Positions 13,790 to 22,023 are shown, counted from the stretch's first letter. The stretch: 35,457 nt of DNA from Candidatus Nitrosopumilus sp. (GCA_028335865.1 JAOKTA010000006.1:1-35457), one strand, 5' to 3'. Notes: generated by a model not told the origin, from the letters alone. Made by a program: numbers and translations.

Positions 13790-13937
13790 TTGTATTCTAT
13801 TTTCTTTAATTATTATTTGCTTTAACTATTTTTTTATCTATGTTTTACTTGATCTATATGCTATTTCTTTTACTGTTAATTACTATGATGATCTACTCGA
13901 AAATAGTTTTGAAGAATTTGGTAATGTTAAAAATTAA
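13755..13937 (+). CDS. Doubtful single-helix membrane protein
   Basis: The frame ends with a hydrophobic helix (I-L-F-S-L-I-I-I-C-F-N-Y and on) followed by a plausible charged tail (Y-Y-D-D-L-L-E-N-S-F-E-E-F-G). Its stop overlaps the convergent regulator stop, a common arrangement in this window. Against it, the only ATG (13755) lies inside tsaC, and no good TTG or GTG is seen later in frame. It may be a real small protein with a rare start, or chance. Listed because the tail reads like coding sequence. Confidence 0.25.
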   Translation: MPSSLQSTFNIICILFSLIIICFNYFFIYVLLDLYAISFTVNYYDDLLENSFEEFGNVKN

Positions 13938-14221
13938 ATATTTAAACCAAAATTATCTGCAAACTTTGTAAATGAATTATATGCTTGCAGAAATTCTCTA
14001 CCTGATTGACTAATTTTGTATCTGTTTGAACCTTGAGAATCTCCGCGTTCTAACAATCCCTGTGATACTAGTGTTTTTAAAATTGTAGAAATTCTTGAAT
14101 GTGAAATATTTGCTTTTCTAATTAGATATGTGACTGTTGCCCCATCTTCATCTTGAAGATCATCTCGTGTCGTTGATAATATATCCCCGATAATCTTCAT
14201 TTGTGTTCTATATTCGCCCAT
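13934..14221 (-). CDS. Winged-helix DNA-binding regulator (paralogue 2)
   Basis: Starts MGEYRTQMKIIGDILSTT and has the same architecture as the 6701-6982 product: helix 1, R-K-A-N-I-S-H-S-R-I-S-T-I-L-K-T-L recognition region, G-L-L-E-R, wing ending Y-K-I-S-Q-S-G-R-E-F-L, and a last helix A-D-N-F-G-L. The shared A-N-(L/I)-S-H-S-R-(L/I)-S and F-G-L ends mark them as paralogues. It likely binds DNA as a dimer. Targets unknown. The sequence TAGGTAAT at 14254 upstream also occurs before other genes here. Confidence 0.8.
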   Translation of the reverse strand: MGEYRTQMKIIGDILSTTRDDLQDEDGATVTYLIRKANISHSRISTILKTLVSQGLLERGDSQGSNRYKISQSGREFLQAYNSFTKFADNFGLNI

Positions 14222-14324
14222 TTTCTTACTTTTTTATTCTTAAATGTGTATGATAGGTAATTGCTATTTTGATATGTACTAAAAAGATAAAAGAATTTGA
14301 CTATTTTTTATTTTTGAGCCTATT

Positions 14325-14972
14325 TTAGATTTTATCCAAGTCATCATCAAATTTTATTCTCTTTAGTGGAATTTTACTTACTGGTATAAACAATGCGATT
14401 AATCCTCCAATTTTGATGACCATTGATATTGTATACAAAATTGATTCTGGAAATACAAAAGAATACCATCCTAAAAATTCTCCAAATGCTAAAAGTGTTA
14501 ATCCTATCGCTACTGAAATTGCTCCTTTATTTTTATTATCTCTATATGACAACATTGTTTCAATTGCACCGTATACCAACAAGATAAATGATATTGATCT
14601 GAAAATATGTTCTAATTGAACAGTTGATACTAGAAAAAGTGGTAAAATTCCTACTGATCTAAAGTAATTAGATTTTGGAAAAAATGATTTTATGCTGTGA
14701 GAAAATGCAATGAAAAAATATCCTATAGTTTGAATTACAATACCTACAGTCTGAATCCCTCTTTCAATTGTACCTGATTTTATTACAAAGTCTTCTAGCA
14801 TGTATCCTGACCATATTACAAAAAATCCTAAACTTATTGAAGAAAATGCAATGGTTAATCTAAATAATGTTGGACTACCTGTATTTCTAAATCCAATATA
14901 TGCCATTATTCCTATGGCAAGTCCTACCAAAAAACCAACTAGATTAAGTATATTTTCTAATAAAAATTCCAA
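14325..14972 (-). CDS. Seven-helix membrane protein of unknown function
   Basis: TTG start (MEFLLENILNLVGFLVGL). Hydrophobicity gives about seven transmembrane helices, roughly at residues 9-27, 38-57, 73-93, 107-120, 127-145, 152-174 and 178-200. The C-terminus is charged and probably cytoplasmic (K-R-I-K-F-D-D-D-L-D). No transport, redox or protease motif is seen, and no His or Asp clusters inside the helices. Such compact 7-TM proteins are common in archaea without assigned role. Gene order suggests only loose association with the zinc-ribbon gene upstream on the same strand. Confidence 0.65.
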   Translation of the reverse strand: MEFLLENILNLVGFLVGLAIGIMAYIGFRNTGSPTLFRLTIAFSSISLGFFVIWSGYMLEDFVIKSGTIERGIQTVGIVIQTIGYFFIAFSHSIKSFFPKSNYFRSVGILPLFLVSTVQLEHIFRSISFILLVYGAIETMLSYRDNKNKGAISVAIGLTLLAFGEFLGWYSFVFPESILYTISMVIKIGGLIALFIPVSKIPLKRIKFDDDLDKI

Positions 14973-15032
14973 TTATGTTTAGTGATTTGTTGAAGTAATT
15001 ATTTTAATCTGATGAATTATTTTACTATGTTG

Positions 15033-15248
15033 TTAATCCCATTCATCCAATGAACCTGCTGTTTGACCTTCTGTACTTCCACCAGATGCGTAATCTCCTA
15101 GAATATCTGAATATTTGGGTTGATTATGTGCAATGAATTTCACATATTCTCCGTAACTCATATCCAAATCACATGAACCGCATTTCACCATTGAATAATC
15201 TAGAGGCATTTCTGCATTTTTATTACATTTTGGACATTTTATCTTCAT
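15033..15248 (-). CDS. Zinc-ribbon protein with disordered tail (71 aa)
   Basis: Cys5/Cys8 and Cys23/Cys26 form a compact zinc ribbon in the first 30 residues (M-K-I-K-C-P-K-C, then V-K-C-G-S-C). A short helix follows (Y-G-E-Y-V-K-F-I), then a Gly/Ser/Thr-rich acidic tail ending S-L-D-E-W-D. It is divergent from the YggX-like gene, which also has a zinc ribbon. The function is unknown. A role in transcription or translation is often guessed for such proteins but nothing here shows it. Confidence 0.7.
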   Translation of the reverse strand: MKIKCPKCNKNAEMPLDYSMVKCGSCDLDMSYGEYVKFIAHNQPKYSDILGDYASGGSTEGQTAGSLDEWD

Positions 15249-15325
15249 ACTTTATTTTACTCTTCATGAATTATTATTACTTTACATCAAAAAAAGATAA
15301 AAGGAGTTGTTTCTTGTTGTTTTTT

Positions 15326-15607
15326 ATGAGCCTAACATGCACTAAATGTAAAAATTCAATTCCAGATACTGAACAACTAGGACCTGTTAATGTAAAATAT
15401 CCTACCTGTACCAAATGTTGGGCTGAATGGAAAGAATACCAAATAATGGTAATGAATGAAATGAAACTTGATATGTCTATGGCTGATCATAGAAAATTAT
15501 TAAAAAAACATGAAAAAATATTTGTAGGTGTGTTATCTGCTGAAGGGGAAATCATTGATTATTCAAATGAAGATAATCGAAAACCTGATGAACCGCAAAC
15601 TAACTAA
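15326..15607 (+). CDS. Zinc ribbon fused to YggX-like Fe(II)-trafficking domain
   Basis: I chose ATG 15326 (MSLTCTKCKNSIPDTEQLGP, 93 aa). The longer frame from 15173 begins in the divergent gene. Cys5/Cys8 and Cys28/Cys31 form a zinc or iron site. The rest, W-A-E-W-K-E-Y-Q-I-M-V-M-N-E-M-K-L-D then R-K-L-L-K-K-H-E-K-I-F-V-G, follows the YggX pattern W..W...Q.MLINE.RL...., L...M..F. Bacterial YggX protects iron-sulfur proteins from oxidation. The single YggX Cys near the N-terminus is here replaced by a four-Cys module. The Fe-S protection role is by analogy. Confidence 0.72.
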   Translation: MSLTCTKCKNSIPDTEQLGPVNVKYPTCTKCWAEWKEYQIMVMNEMKLDMSMADHRKLLKKHEKIFVGVLSAEGEIIDYSNEDNRKPDEPQTN

Positions 15608-16065
15608 ATTTTTAAATGATTTTTAGCATTATTTGGTATCATAATTAGAATTTTCTTTCTTTCCTCATCATTAAGATTTTTAATAATTTTTTTAATTGTA
15701 TTTGAAATGGTCTCTTTTTCATTTTCTTCTAATTGTAAAAATATTTCTAAAATTCCATCTAAATTAAATGCAATTAATTTTTCTGGTGATAGCAATGATT
15801 GTGTGATATATGCCAAAAACATTCCTTCTCTATGTTCTTCTGAGATGTTTGCTATGATTTTCAGCCAAGATTTAAAGAGTTTAGAAAAATTGAGAAATGG
15901 AATACTGGGACCTGCTTCTAACGCATTGTTTATGATTTCAGTTTTTTCTGATTCTGATTTTGAATCAAATTCAATCATTCTTTTTTTTAAAATTGGTGTT
16001 CTCAAAAAATCTGGTAAACTAGCTAAATTGACTATTATATTTCCTGCAAAATTCTCTTCTGACAT
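15604..16065 (-). CDS. Hypothetical helical protein (153 aa)
   Basis: It begins MSEENFAGNIIVNLASLPDF and is predicted almost wholly helical, with F-L-R-T-P-I-L-K-K-R, an E-E-H-R-E-G-M-F-L-A-Y-I segment and a Lys/Glu-rich C-terminal half resembling a coiled coil or helical repeat. No Cys, no membrane helix, no catalytic motif. The stop overlaps that of the convergent YggX-like gene by 4 bases. The purA promoter lies just upstream on the other strand. Family not recognised. Confidence 0.6.
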   Translation of the reverse strand: MSEENFAGNIIVNLASLPDFLRTPILKKRMIEFDSKSESEKTEIINNALEAGPSIPFLNFSKLFKSWLKIIANISEEHREGMFLAYITQSLLSPEKLIAFNLDGILEIFLQLEENEKETISNTIKKIIKNLNDEERKKILIMIPNNAKNHLKI

Positions 16066-16115
16066 CGATCTAAACTAATTTTTCCTGAATATAAAATCAT
16101 ACAGTGACACTTTAG

Positions 16116-16125
16116 CTTAAATAAA
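16116..16125 (+). promoter_or_regulatory. Probable TATA box for purA
   Basis: CTTAAATAAA lies 20-29 bases before the ATG at 16145, consistent with a leaderless purA mRNA. Confidence 0.45.
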
Positions 16126-16144
16126 CCAAATAGATTTTCCAAAT

Positions 16145-17146
16145 ATGGCCTGTACTGTTGTTGTTGGAGGGTTCTTTGGTGATGAAGGTAAGGGAAAGAT
16201 TATTTCATACTTGGCAATTAAAGATAATCCAAAAATTATAGTTCGTGGTGGTGCTGGTCCTAATGCTGGTCATACCATAATGGATGGTGATAAAGTATAC
16301 AAAGTTAGAATGCTTCCAAGTGGATTTTTAAATAAAAATGCTAAAGTTATGATTGGACCTGGTGTTGTAATTAATCCCAAAGTTCTTGATAAAGAAATTC
16401 AAGAGTTTGGTGCATCTGGTCGTGTATTTATTGATAAACACTGTGGGGTAATTGAAGAATCTCATTTGATGAGAGATTCTAAAGGTGAATTAAAAGAAAA
16501 AATCGGTAGTACTGGTTCTGGAACTGGTCCTGCTAATGCCGATAGAGCAATGCGTACTCTAAAAATGGCAAAAGATTTTGATTCACTATCTTCTCTAATT
16601 ACTGATGTTTCTAAGGAAATTAATTCCGCATTAGATTCACATCAAAATGTTCTAGTTGAAGGAACTCAAGGTACGTTTCTTTCTTTATGGCATGGAACTT
16701 ATCCATTTGTAACTTCAAAGGATGTAACTGCTTCTGGAATTTGTGCTGATGTTGGATTGGGGCCAACAAAAGTTGATGAAGTAATTGTTGTTTTCAAATC
16801 TTATGTTACTCGTGTTGGAACTGGTCCTTTAGATAAAGAATTATCCTTAGAGGATGCAGAAAAGAAAAATTGGTCTGAATTTGGTACTGTTACTGGTCGT
16901 CAAAGACGTGCTGCTGATTTTGATTTTGATTTGGCAAGACGTGCAATTATGCTTAATGGTGCAACACAAATTTCAATTACAAAATTAGATGTTCTCTTTA
17001 CTGATTGTGCTGGTAAAACTTCTTACGCTGAATTATCTGAAGATGCAAAATCTTTTATCAAAAATATTGAAAATGAATTACACACGCCTGTAACAATTAT
17101 TGGAACCGGCCCTGCAATCAATGATGTTGTTGATAGAAGAAACTAG
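16145..17146 (+). CDS. purA: Adenylosuccinate synthetase
   Basis: It joins IMP and aspartate using GTP, the first committed step to AMP. The GTP/IMP motif G-D-E-G-K-G-K is at 12-18 with catalytic Asp13. G-P-N-A-G-H-T follows with catalytic His43, then G-S-T-G-S-G-T-G-P, E-G-T-Q-G-T and the G-T-V-T-G-R-Q-R-R segment that binds aspartate. At 333 aa it is the short archaeal type, lacking about 90 residues of the bacterial enzyme. The following reaction is catalysed by PurB, encoded at the left edge of the window. Monocistronic by appearance. Confidence 0.96.
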   Translation: MACTVVVGGFFGDEGKGKIISYLAIKDNPKIIVRGGAGPNAGHTIMDGDKVYKVRMLPSGFLNKNAKVMIGPGVVINPKVLDKEIQEFGASGRVFIDKHCGVIEESHLMRDSKGELKEKIGSTGSGTGPANADRAMRTLKMAKDFDSLSSLITDVSKEINSALDSHQNVLVEGTQGTFLSLWHGTYPFVTSKDVTASGICADVGLGPTKVDEVIVVFKSYVTRVGTGPLDKELSLEDAEKKNWSEFGTVTGRQRRAADFDFDLARRAIMLNGATQISITKLDVLFTDCAGKTSYAELSEDAKSFIKNIENELHTPVTIIGTGPAINDVVDRRN

Positions 17147-17195
17147 GCTCCAACTTTTTGGATAAGTTTAATTTGATAATCTCTAACAAATCCTT

Positions 17196-17882
17196 GTGGA
17201 TAAATTAGAGCCTAATATTGTTGATAAATTACCTCGTTACATACAACTCCACTCTACTTTAGAATTTACAAGATTAGTTTGTGCACTTGAGCGTGCACCT
17301 CGTGTATCATTTTCTCATAACTATGATGGAAAAAAAATTCTATCTGTACAAATGGATGTTTTAAAAGAAAAACCAATTGTTTACTATACTCCTTTAGATA
17401 CTGATGGTGATTATCTTTCCTATGGATTAAAATCTGGAAAAGAAGAATCTAGTATTGTAGATACTACTTCTGATTCTAGTAGACTCTATTCTCCAATTAT
17501 TCGAATTAAATCTCTTCCAAAAACACTACAACCTGGTAATGGAACTCTTGATAGATATCAGCCCATTGAATTAGAAGATCTATCTAGTCTTGCAAAACTC
17601 ACATGGGGTTTTGATGAATTTCCTTTTCCTCTATTTTTATTCCCACATAACGATAAGTGGCTTCTTGGTGTTTTTATGAATTTCAATGATGAGGGAACAT
17701 CCTACTTTTGCCATGTAGTCTTGGACAGTGATCCTGGAAATCCATTTATAAAATTTTCAACAACAAATGGAATAAGCCCTACTTTTGTTCAAAACCCCTC
17801 CGAACACGGCTATTCCTATATCAAAATAATAAAATTGAAGGACACTCATCCATTAGTTAACTATGACCACCTTCAAAACTAG
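17196..17882 (+). CDS. Conserved-looking unknown protein upstream of pyrF
   Basis: GTG start at 17196 (MDKLEPNIVDKLPRYIQLHS). A 228-aa soluble protein, mostly beta-strand by pattern, with several W-G-F and P-F-P-L-F-L-F-P-H stretches. No membrane helix and no recognised catalytic motif. Its last 20 bases overlap pyrF, so the two are very likely translated together. Linkage to pyrimidine synthesis is suggested only by position. Confidence 0.65.
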   Translation: MDKLEPNIVDKLPRYIQLHSTLEFTRLVCALERAPRVSFSHNYDGKKILSVQMDVLKEKPIVYYTPLDTDGDYLSYGLKSGKEESSIVDTTSDSSRLYSPIIRIKSLPKTLQPGNGTLDRYQPIELEDLSSLAKLTWGFDEFPFPLFLFPHNDKWLLGVFMNFNDEGTSYFCHVVLDSDPGNPFIKFSTTNGISPTFVQNPSEHGYSYIKIIKLKDTHPLVNYDHLQN

Positions 17883-18597
17883 ACTTTCACAGATCTCTAA
17901 AAGCAATGGGAAAGTGATACTTGCAAATGATTATGATTCATCTGTAAAAAATTTACAAAATAAAACTATTCAAAATATTAAAAAATTAAACCCGTATCTC
18001 TGTGGAGTTAAACTCAATTTTCATTTACTTCTCCCTCTTAGCGCTAAAGAAATTATTAAAATCAATAAAACTGCTCATGATTATGGATTACAGACTATTG
18101 CTGATATCAAACTTAATGATATTGGAAATACCAATCGCGTAACAACTGAACATTTATGGGATTTAGGATTTGATGCAGTAATAGCCAATCCTATCATGGG
18201 TTTGGATAGTTTAAAGAATTTAGTAAAATCATCTCATAAAGAACAGAAAGGCGTGATTACTTTGTGTCACATGAGTGCACCTGAGGCTAAATTATCTTAT
18301 GATATGGAAGTTAAAATGGGTAAAACACAGCAACTATACCAATTATTTCTAAATTGGGCATTAAGAGCAAAAGTTGATGGTATTGTTGTGGGTGCAACAT
18401 TTCCAAAAATTATTCAATATTGTTCTAAGCAAGCAGGAAAAAATCTAAGTATATTTTCACCTGGTGTTGGTACTCAAGGTGGAAATGCATCAGAAGTAAT
18501 TTCATCTGGAACTAATTATTTAATTGTAGGTAGAACTATTTTGAATGCTAAAAATTCTGTTGCCGTAGCAAAAGAATTACATTTACAAAGTATTTGA
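17863..18597 (+). CDS. pyrF: Orotidine 5'-phosphate decarboxylase
   Basis: The last step of UMP synthesis. The barrel motifs are present: L-A-N-D-Y-D at strand 1, G-V-K-L-N at strand 2, the catalytic A-D-I-K-L-N-D-I (Asp-Lys-x-x-Asp) and the phosphate-binding end S-P-G-V-G-T-Q-G-G with V-G-R-T-I. At 244 aa it is normal for the archaeal type. The first strand reads N-D-Y-D where many family members have A-L-D. Overlaps the unknown gene upstream by 20 bases and the convergent Nudix gene by 15. Confidence 0.92.
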   Translation: MTTFKTRLSQISKSNGKVILANDYDSSVKNLQNKTIQNIKKLNPYLCGVKLNFHLLLPLSAKEIIKINKTAHDYGLQTIADIKLNDIGNTNRVTTEHLWDLGFDAVIANPIMGLDSLKNLVKSSHKEQKGVITLCHMSAPEAKLSYDMEVKMGKTQQLYQLFLNWALRAKVDGIVVGATFPKIIQYCSKQAGKNLSIFSPGVGTQGGNASEVISSGTNYLIVGRTILNAKNSVAVAKELHLQSI

Positions 18598-19002
18598 AAT
18601 TAATTTTTGTGCTTTTGTTAATACTGTTTTTGCATTATCAAATGTAGTTTTTTCCATAGATGTATTGTAATCCATCCATGTGTACCCACTATGTTCATGT
18701 GATATTTTAACTTCTTCAGTTTTTGTTTCAGCTAAAAAAAACACTACTTTTTTTTGAACTAATTCTCCTTTGTATTTAAAATTATATTCAATCCACTCTT
18801 CAAAATTTTCTACAAATGTAATATCTGTAATGCCTGTTTCCTCTCTTGTTTCTCTGATTGCAGTTTCATGAGTTGTTTCCCCTTTTTCCATTTTACCTTT
18901 TACAAAATCCCAATGACCTGATGGATAATGCAATAGTAAAAATAATTTTTTTGTTTCCTCTTTTCTAAATAGTACAATTCCTGCAGACGTTTCTTCTATC
19001 AT
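18583..19002 (-). CDS. Nudix hydrolase, probably diadenosine tetraphosphatase type
   Basis: A 139-aa protein with a perfect Nudix box at residues 36-58 (G-x5-E-x7-R-E-x-x-E-E-x-G-I), which holds the Mg2+ site. The start S-A-G-I-V-L-F-R and L-L-L-H-Y-P-S-G-H-W-D-F-V-K-G-K fit the Ap4A hydrolase branch more than other Nudix groups, and W-M-D-Y-N near the C-terminus agrees. It clears dinucleoside polyphosphates. Its ATG overlaps the stop of the prenyltransferase gene by 4 bases, so the two form an operon. Exact substrate is uncertain. Confidence 0.87.
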   Translation of the reverse strand: MIEETSAGIVLFRKEETKKLFLLLHYPSGHWDFVKGKMEKGETTHETAIRETREETGITDITFVENFEEWIEYNFKYKGELVQKKVVFFLAETKTEEVKISHEHSGYTWMDYNTSMEKTTFDNAKTVLTKAQKLISNTL

Positions 19003-19790
19003 TTTCCTAACCTTCTTTTCCTTTCCTGAAATGTTCTAATTGCTCTCATTAAATCAATCTTCCTAAATTCTGGCCAAAAAATGTCCATAAAAACTAGTTC
19101 ACTGTAAGCACTTTGCCATATTAGAAATCCACTTAGTCTTTTCTCTCCTGATGTACGTAAAATCATATCTGGTGATGATTGTGGTAGGTGTGAAGTGTAT
19201 AGATTTGACTCAATTTCCTCTTTTGTAATATCTTCTATCTGTAATTCACCTTCTTTGATTTTTTCGCCTATTTTTTTCACTGCATCTACTAATTCATACT
19301 GACCTCCATATGCCAGTGCAATATTTAGAAAATAATTATTATAATTTTTTGTCACATTATCTAATCTTGCTAATACTTCTCTAATTGATTCTGGCAGTAA
19401 TTCCATTCTTCCAATTCCTTTAACTCTCATTTCACATCTGTGTATTCTAGGATCATTGTATAATTTTTCTAATCTCATTCTAATTAGTTCATACAAGTCT
19501 TCTAATTCATTATCTTTTCTATCTAAATTTTCTGCTGAAAGTGCATATAATGTTACAATTTTAATATTAAATTCTTCACACCAGTCAAGTAAATTTTCAA
19601 CTGTATCTGCCCCTTCCCAATGGCCTTTTTTATTAATTTCTAAATTTAGTTTTGCCCATCGTCTATTTCCATCTAAAATTAATGCAATATGATTTGGAAT
19701 GTCTCCTGTTTTAATTTCAGTTTCTAGTTTTTTACCATATATTTTGTATAATCCTGATAATTGTAAAATTACGTCTTTAGTTTTGCCCAT
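18999..19790 (-). CDS. uppS: Cis-prenyltransferase (UppS / dolichyl diphosphate synthase family)
   Basis: It extends isoprenoid diphosphates in cis to make the polyprenyl carrier for protein glycosylation and surface polymers. Motifs: I-A-L-I-L-D-G-N-R-R-W-A with catalytic Asp40, A-L-S-A-E-N, A-L-A-Y-G-G-Q-Y-E-L, and the IPP-binding R-T-S-G-E-K-R-L-S-G-F with S-E-L-V-F near the C-terminus. At 263 aa it matches the archaeal family. Chain length cannot be read. Leads the Nudix gene. Confidence 0.93.
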   Translation of the reverse strand: MGKTKDVILQLSGLYKIYGKKLETEIKTGDIPNHIALILDGNRRWAKLNLEINKKGHWEGADTVENLLDWCEEFNIKIVTLYALSAENLDRKDNELEDLYELIRMRLEKLYNDPRIHRCEMRVKGIGRMELLPESIREVLARLDNVTKNYNNYFLNIALAYGGQYELVDAVKKIGEKIKEGELQIEDITKEEIESNLYTSHLPQSSPDMILRTSGEKRLSGFLIWQSAYSELVFMDIFWPEFRKIDLMRAIRTFQERKRRLGK

Positions 19791-19865
19791 TTCTATTTTT
19801 CTTTGAACCTTGATAGATATATGATGATATCTATATTTTTTATTTTTTTTTAAAATTAAATTGTG

Positions 19866-21011
19866 TTATTCTGAAATCATTTCTTGATCTTTTTGTTTTC
19901 TATATTTTTTGAAAAGAATTGTAGCTGAAACTAATGTTACTGCTAATCCTCCCAATAATGGTGGTATCAATGTAAATGAACTTTCATCAAATATCATTAT
20001 GTTTGTAAACTGTGCAATTATTGGATATAATGAAATTAAAACAATTATTCTTAGAATATCGCTAATTTGTCTAAGAATGCCTCCTATCCAATTACTTAGT
20101 AATATCCCTGCAAATATTGCACCTAAACCAATCCATAATATTGGTAATGATCCTCCAACAAATTGTCCTATTGCTATTTGATTTGACATACTTTCAATAA
20201 CCCCTCCATTTGTTTCAATTATTTTTGAATCTATCGTACTAATTCCAGCTGGCACTGATGATAGAATTAATAATATTCCTGTAACTGTTGTAAACATTTT
20301 GATAAAACCTATCGGTGTAGGTTTAGACCAACTTGACCATGCTCTGTCTATGTCAAATGCTCTGATCAAAAATGCTCCACCTAGAATACTTACAAGTACA
20401 GCAAATATTTCTGCGGTATATCCAAAAACAGTTGCTATTCCTCCAATTAATAAAAGAATTCCTGGAACTCCTAAAAAGAATTTTGAATATTTTGTATCAT
20501 AAGCCATCATTTTTAGATATTTTCCAAAAACTGCATAGGAATACTCTACACTTCTACTTACTTTCATTACCACTCGTTGTACTGATACAACTGGTAGAAC
20601 ATTTTGAATAACCGGAATTACGCTTTCATCATCTTCTCCATCTGAAACAATAACTGCCCCACTTGCTTGAAATTTTTCTAATACCATTTTTGCTTCACGT
20701 AGTATTTTTTCATCTGCTTGAACTCCTCTGTCCTTGACTCCTGTTATAATGGATACTTCAACTTGGTAACCTTTACTGATTAAATCTTCATATGTTTTAA
20801 TTGCTGCAAATATTGAATTAGAATCAGCATCTTCTGGATCTTCTAATGCTAATCTTTGTGCTGCTTCTATACATGCATCTCTTCCTATCACCGGTGTAGT
20901 AATTCCTGTTTTCTCCCCTACATCGTCGTCTCTATCTACACAAATTACTACTAATTTATTGACTGCTGATTTACTAACATCCTTTTCTACTCTAGTAGAT
21001 CTTTGTGACAT
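19866..21011 (-). CDS. DUF373 family membrane protein
   Basis: Residues 15-165 form the DUF373 soluble domain: L-V-V-I-C-V-D-R-D-D-D-V-G near its start, E-D-P-E-D-A-D-S-N-S, E-V-S-I-I-T-G and V-S-D-G-E-D-D-E. Beyond about residue 180 come roughly six to seven hydrophobic helices, separated by short loops. DUF373 is nearly universal in archaea and its function is unknown. The Asp-rich loops suggest metal or nucleotide binding, which is inference. The ATG at 21011 is the natural start. Confidence 0.88.
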   Translation of the reverse strand: MSQRSTRVEKDVSKSAVNKLVVICVDRDDDVGEKTGITTPVIGRDACIEAAQRLALEDPEDADSNSIFAAIKTYEDLISKGYQVEVSIITGVKDRGVQADEKILREAKMVLEKFQASGAVIVSDGEDDESVIPVIQNVLPVVSVQRVVMKVSRSVEYSYAVFGKYLKMMAYDTKYSKFFLGVPGILLLIGGIATVFGYTAEIFAVLVSILGGAFLIRAFDIDRAWSSWSKPTPIGFIKMFTTVTGILLILSSVPAGISTIDSKIIETNGGVIESMSNQIAIGQFVGGSLPILWIGLGAIFAGILLSNWIGGILRQISDILRIIVLISLYPIIAQFTNIMIFDESSFTLIPPLLGGLAVTLVSATILFKKYRKQKDQEMISE

Positions 21012-21082
21012 CGTATTTGATAATACATACTCAGTTTTTAATGATTTCCAACTATTATCATTAGTATAATTATGTCTTGAGA

Positions 21083-21580
21083 CTAGGGTCTTAATTCATT
21101 TGATTTCTTGATATGTTCTATAGATTCTAGTTTAATGGCTTCTATTTTGTTAACTGTCTCTAAAATTTTAGCATCTGTACTTTCATTTTCAATTTGATTT
21201 GCTAAGACTTTGGTTTCTATAATGTACTCATTAAATTTCTTCATTCCATTCATGTAACTGATGTAACTTTCTTGCCATTTTTCTGAGGGTTTTGATGTTA
21301 CAAATTCGCTTATCTGTGTAGTTACTTGCGATGATGTTACTTCCGTTATGATTATGTACTCACTTGGTGATATTTTTCCATCTTGAAGATTTCTATATTC
21401 TATATCTATTGATTCTTGTAACACTTCGTGGATATTTTTTACTCCGTCTAGATACCCTTCATAATCTGTAACTATGAATGTTGAATCATTTTCTTGCGGA
21501 ACTATCCATAACAAAAAACTGGCAGCTGTGATTGATGCTAAAATTATACCCGTAATCACAATTCCTTTTTTTGATGCCAT
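21083..21580 (-). CDS. Membrane-anchored hypothetical protein (165 aa)
   Basis: Starts MASKKGIVITGIILASITAA, a signal anchor running to about residue 27. The remainder is extracellular and strongly helical with a Lys/Glu coiled-coil pattern, and it lacks Cys. No family is recognised. The gene is on the same strand as the DUF373 gene with 71 bases between, possibly co-transcribed. Ammonia-oxidising archaea have many such anchored helical proteins without assigned role. Confidence 0.65.
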   Translation of the reverse strand: MASKKGIVITGIILASITAASFLLWIVPQENDSTFIVTDYEGYLDGVKNIHEVLQESIDIEYRNLQDGKISPSEYIIITEVTSSQVTTQISEFVTSKPSEKWQESYISYMNGMKKFNEYIIETKVLANQIENESTDAKILETVNKIEAIKLESIEHIKKSNELRP

Positions 21581-21831
21581 TTTCTATTTTTATGATTGAC
21601 TAGTTTATAATTGGTAATTTTTTTAAAAATTATATTTTATTTCATGAATATTAGGAAAAAACAGTATTATTTTATAATTTTAAAGATTTTTTCAAAAAAT
21701 ATCTTTATTTTATGTAATTTTTAAGTTTTTTTCTTTTTTTGATGCCTAAAAAAAAGTAAATACATCCAGTCTATAGTGAACTATTTTTCACAACTTCTTA
21801 CTAAATACCACTCAGTTCGATAAATTTCATA
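21581..21831. other. AT-rich divergent intergenic region
   Basis: About 250 bases with no credible gene, separating a minus-strand gene from the DUF5679 gene. It holds long A and T runs and one imperfect inverted repeat (aaagat...atcttt, 21682-21706) that is probably a by-product of AT richness. TATA-like sequences for both directions are likely within it. Confidence 0.5.
21799..21808 (+). promoter_or_regulatory. Possible TATA box for the DUF5679 gene
   Basis: TACTAAATAC lies 24-33 bases before the ATG at 21832. A similar sequence (AGTAAATACA near 21755) lies farther upstream, so the assignment is tentative. Confidence 0.35.
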
Positions 21832-21984
21832 ATGGTTCAAGCATACTGTGTAAAATGTAGAGCAAAAACGGATATCAAAGATCCTAAAGAGGTCAAACTA
21901 AAGAATGGACGTCCAGCCGTAAAAGGTACATGTCCAATCTGTACAACTAACGTATTCCGTATTGGCGCAATGCCAAAAGAATAA
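21832..21984 (+). CDS. DUF5679 zinc-ribbon protein (50 aa)
   Basis: A complete 50-codon gene: MVQAYCVKCRAKTDIKDPKE at the start, then a basic stretch G-R-P-A-V-K-G and a second pair T-C-P-I-C, ending R-I-G-A-M-P-K-E. The two CxxC knuckles form a zinc ribbon. The sequence reads like the archaeal DUF5679 family. Codons are less AT-biased than its neighbours (many GTC, ATC, CGT, GGC), which suggests high expression. It heads the + strand run of translation genes. Molecular role unknown. Confidence 0.85.
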   Translation: MVQAYCVKCRAKTDIKDPKEVKLKNGRPAVKGTCPICTTNVFRIGAMPKE

Positions 21985-22023
21985 TCTACAAACTAGTCCA
22001 AATTTATTCTTCTTTTTCAAAAA

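Noticed and set aside
15173-15325. Longer N-terminus of the YggX-like protein
   Set aside because: It overlaps the divergent zinc-ribbon gene and is hydrophobic low-complexity sequence; ATG 15326 gives the conserved CxxC start.
21682-21706. Inverted repeat as terminator
   Set aside because: It is made of A/T runs in a divergent promoter region, where chance pairing is likely and a terminator is not expected.
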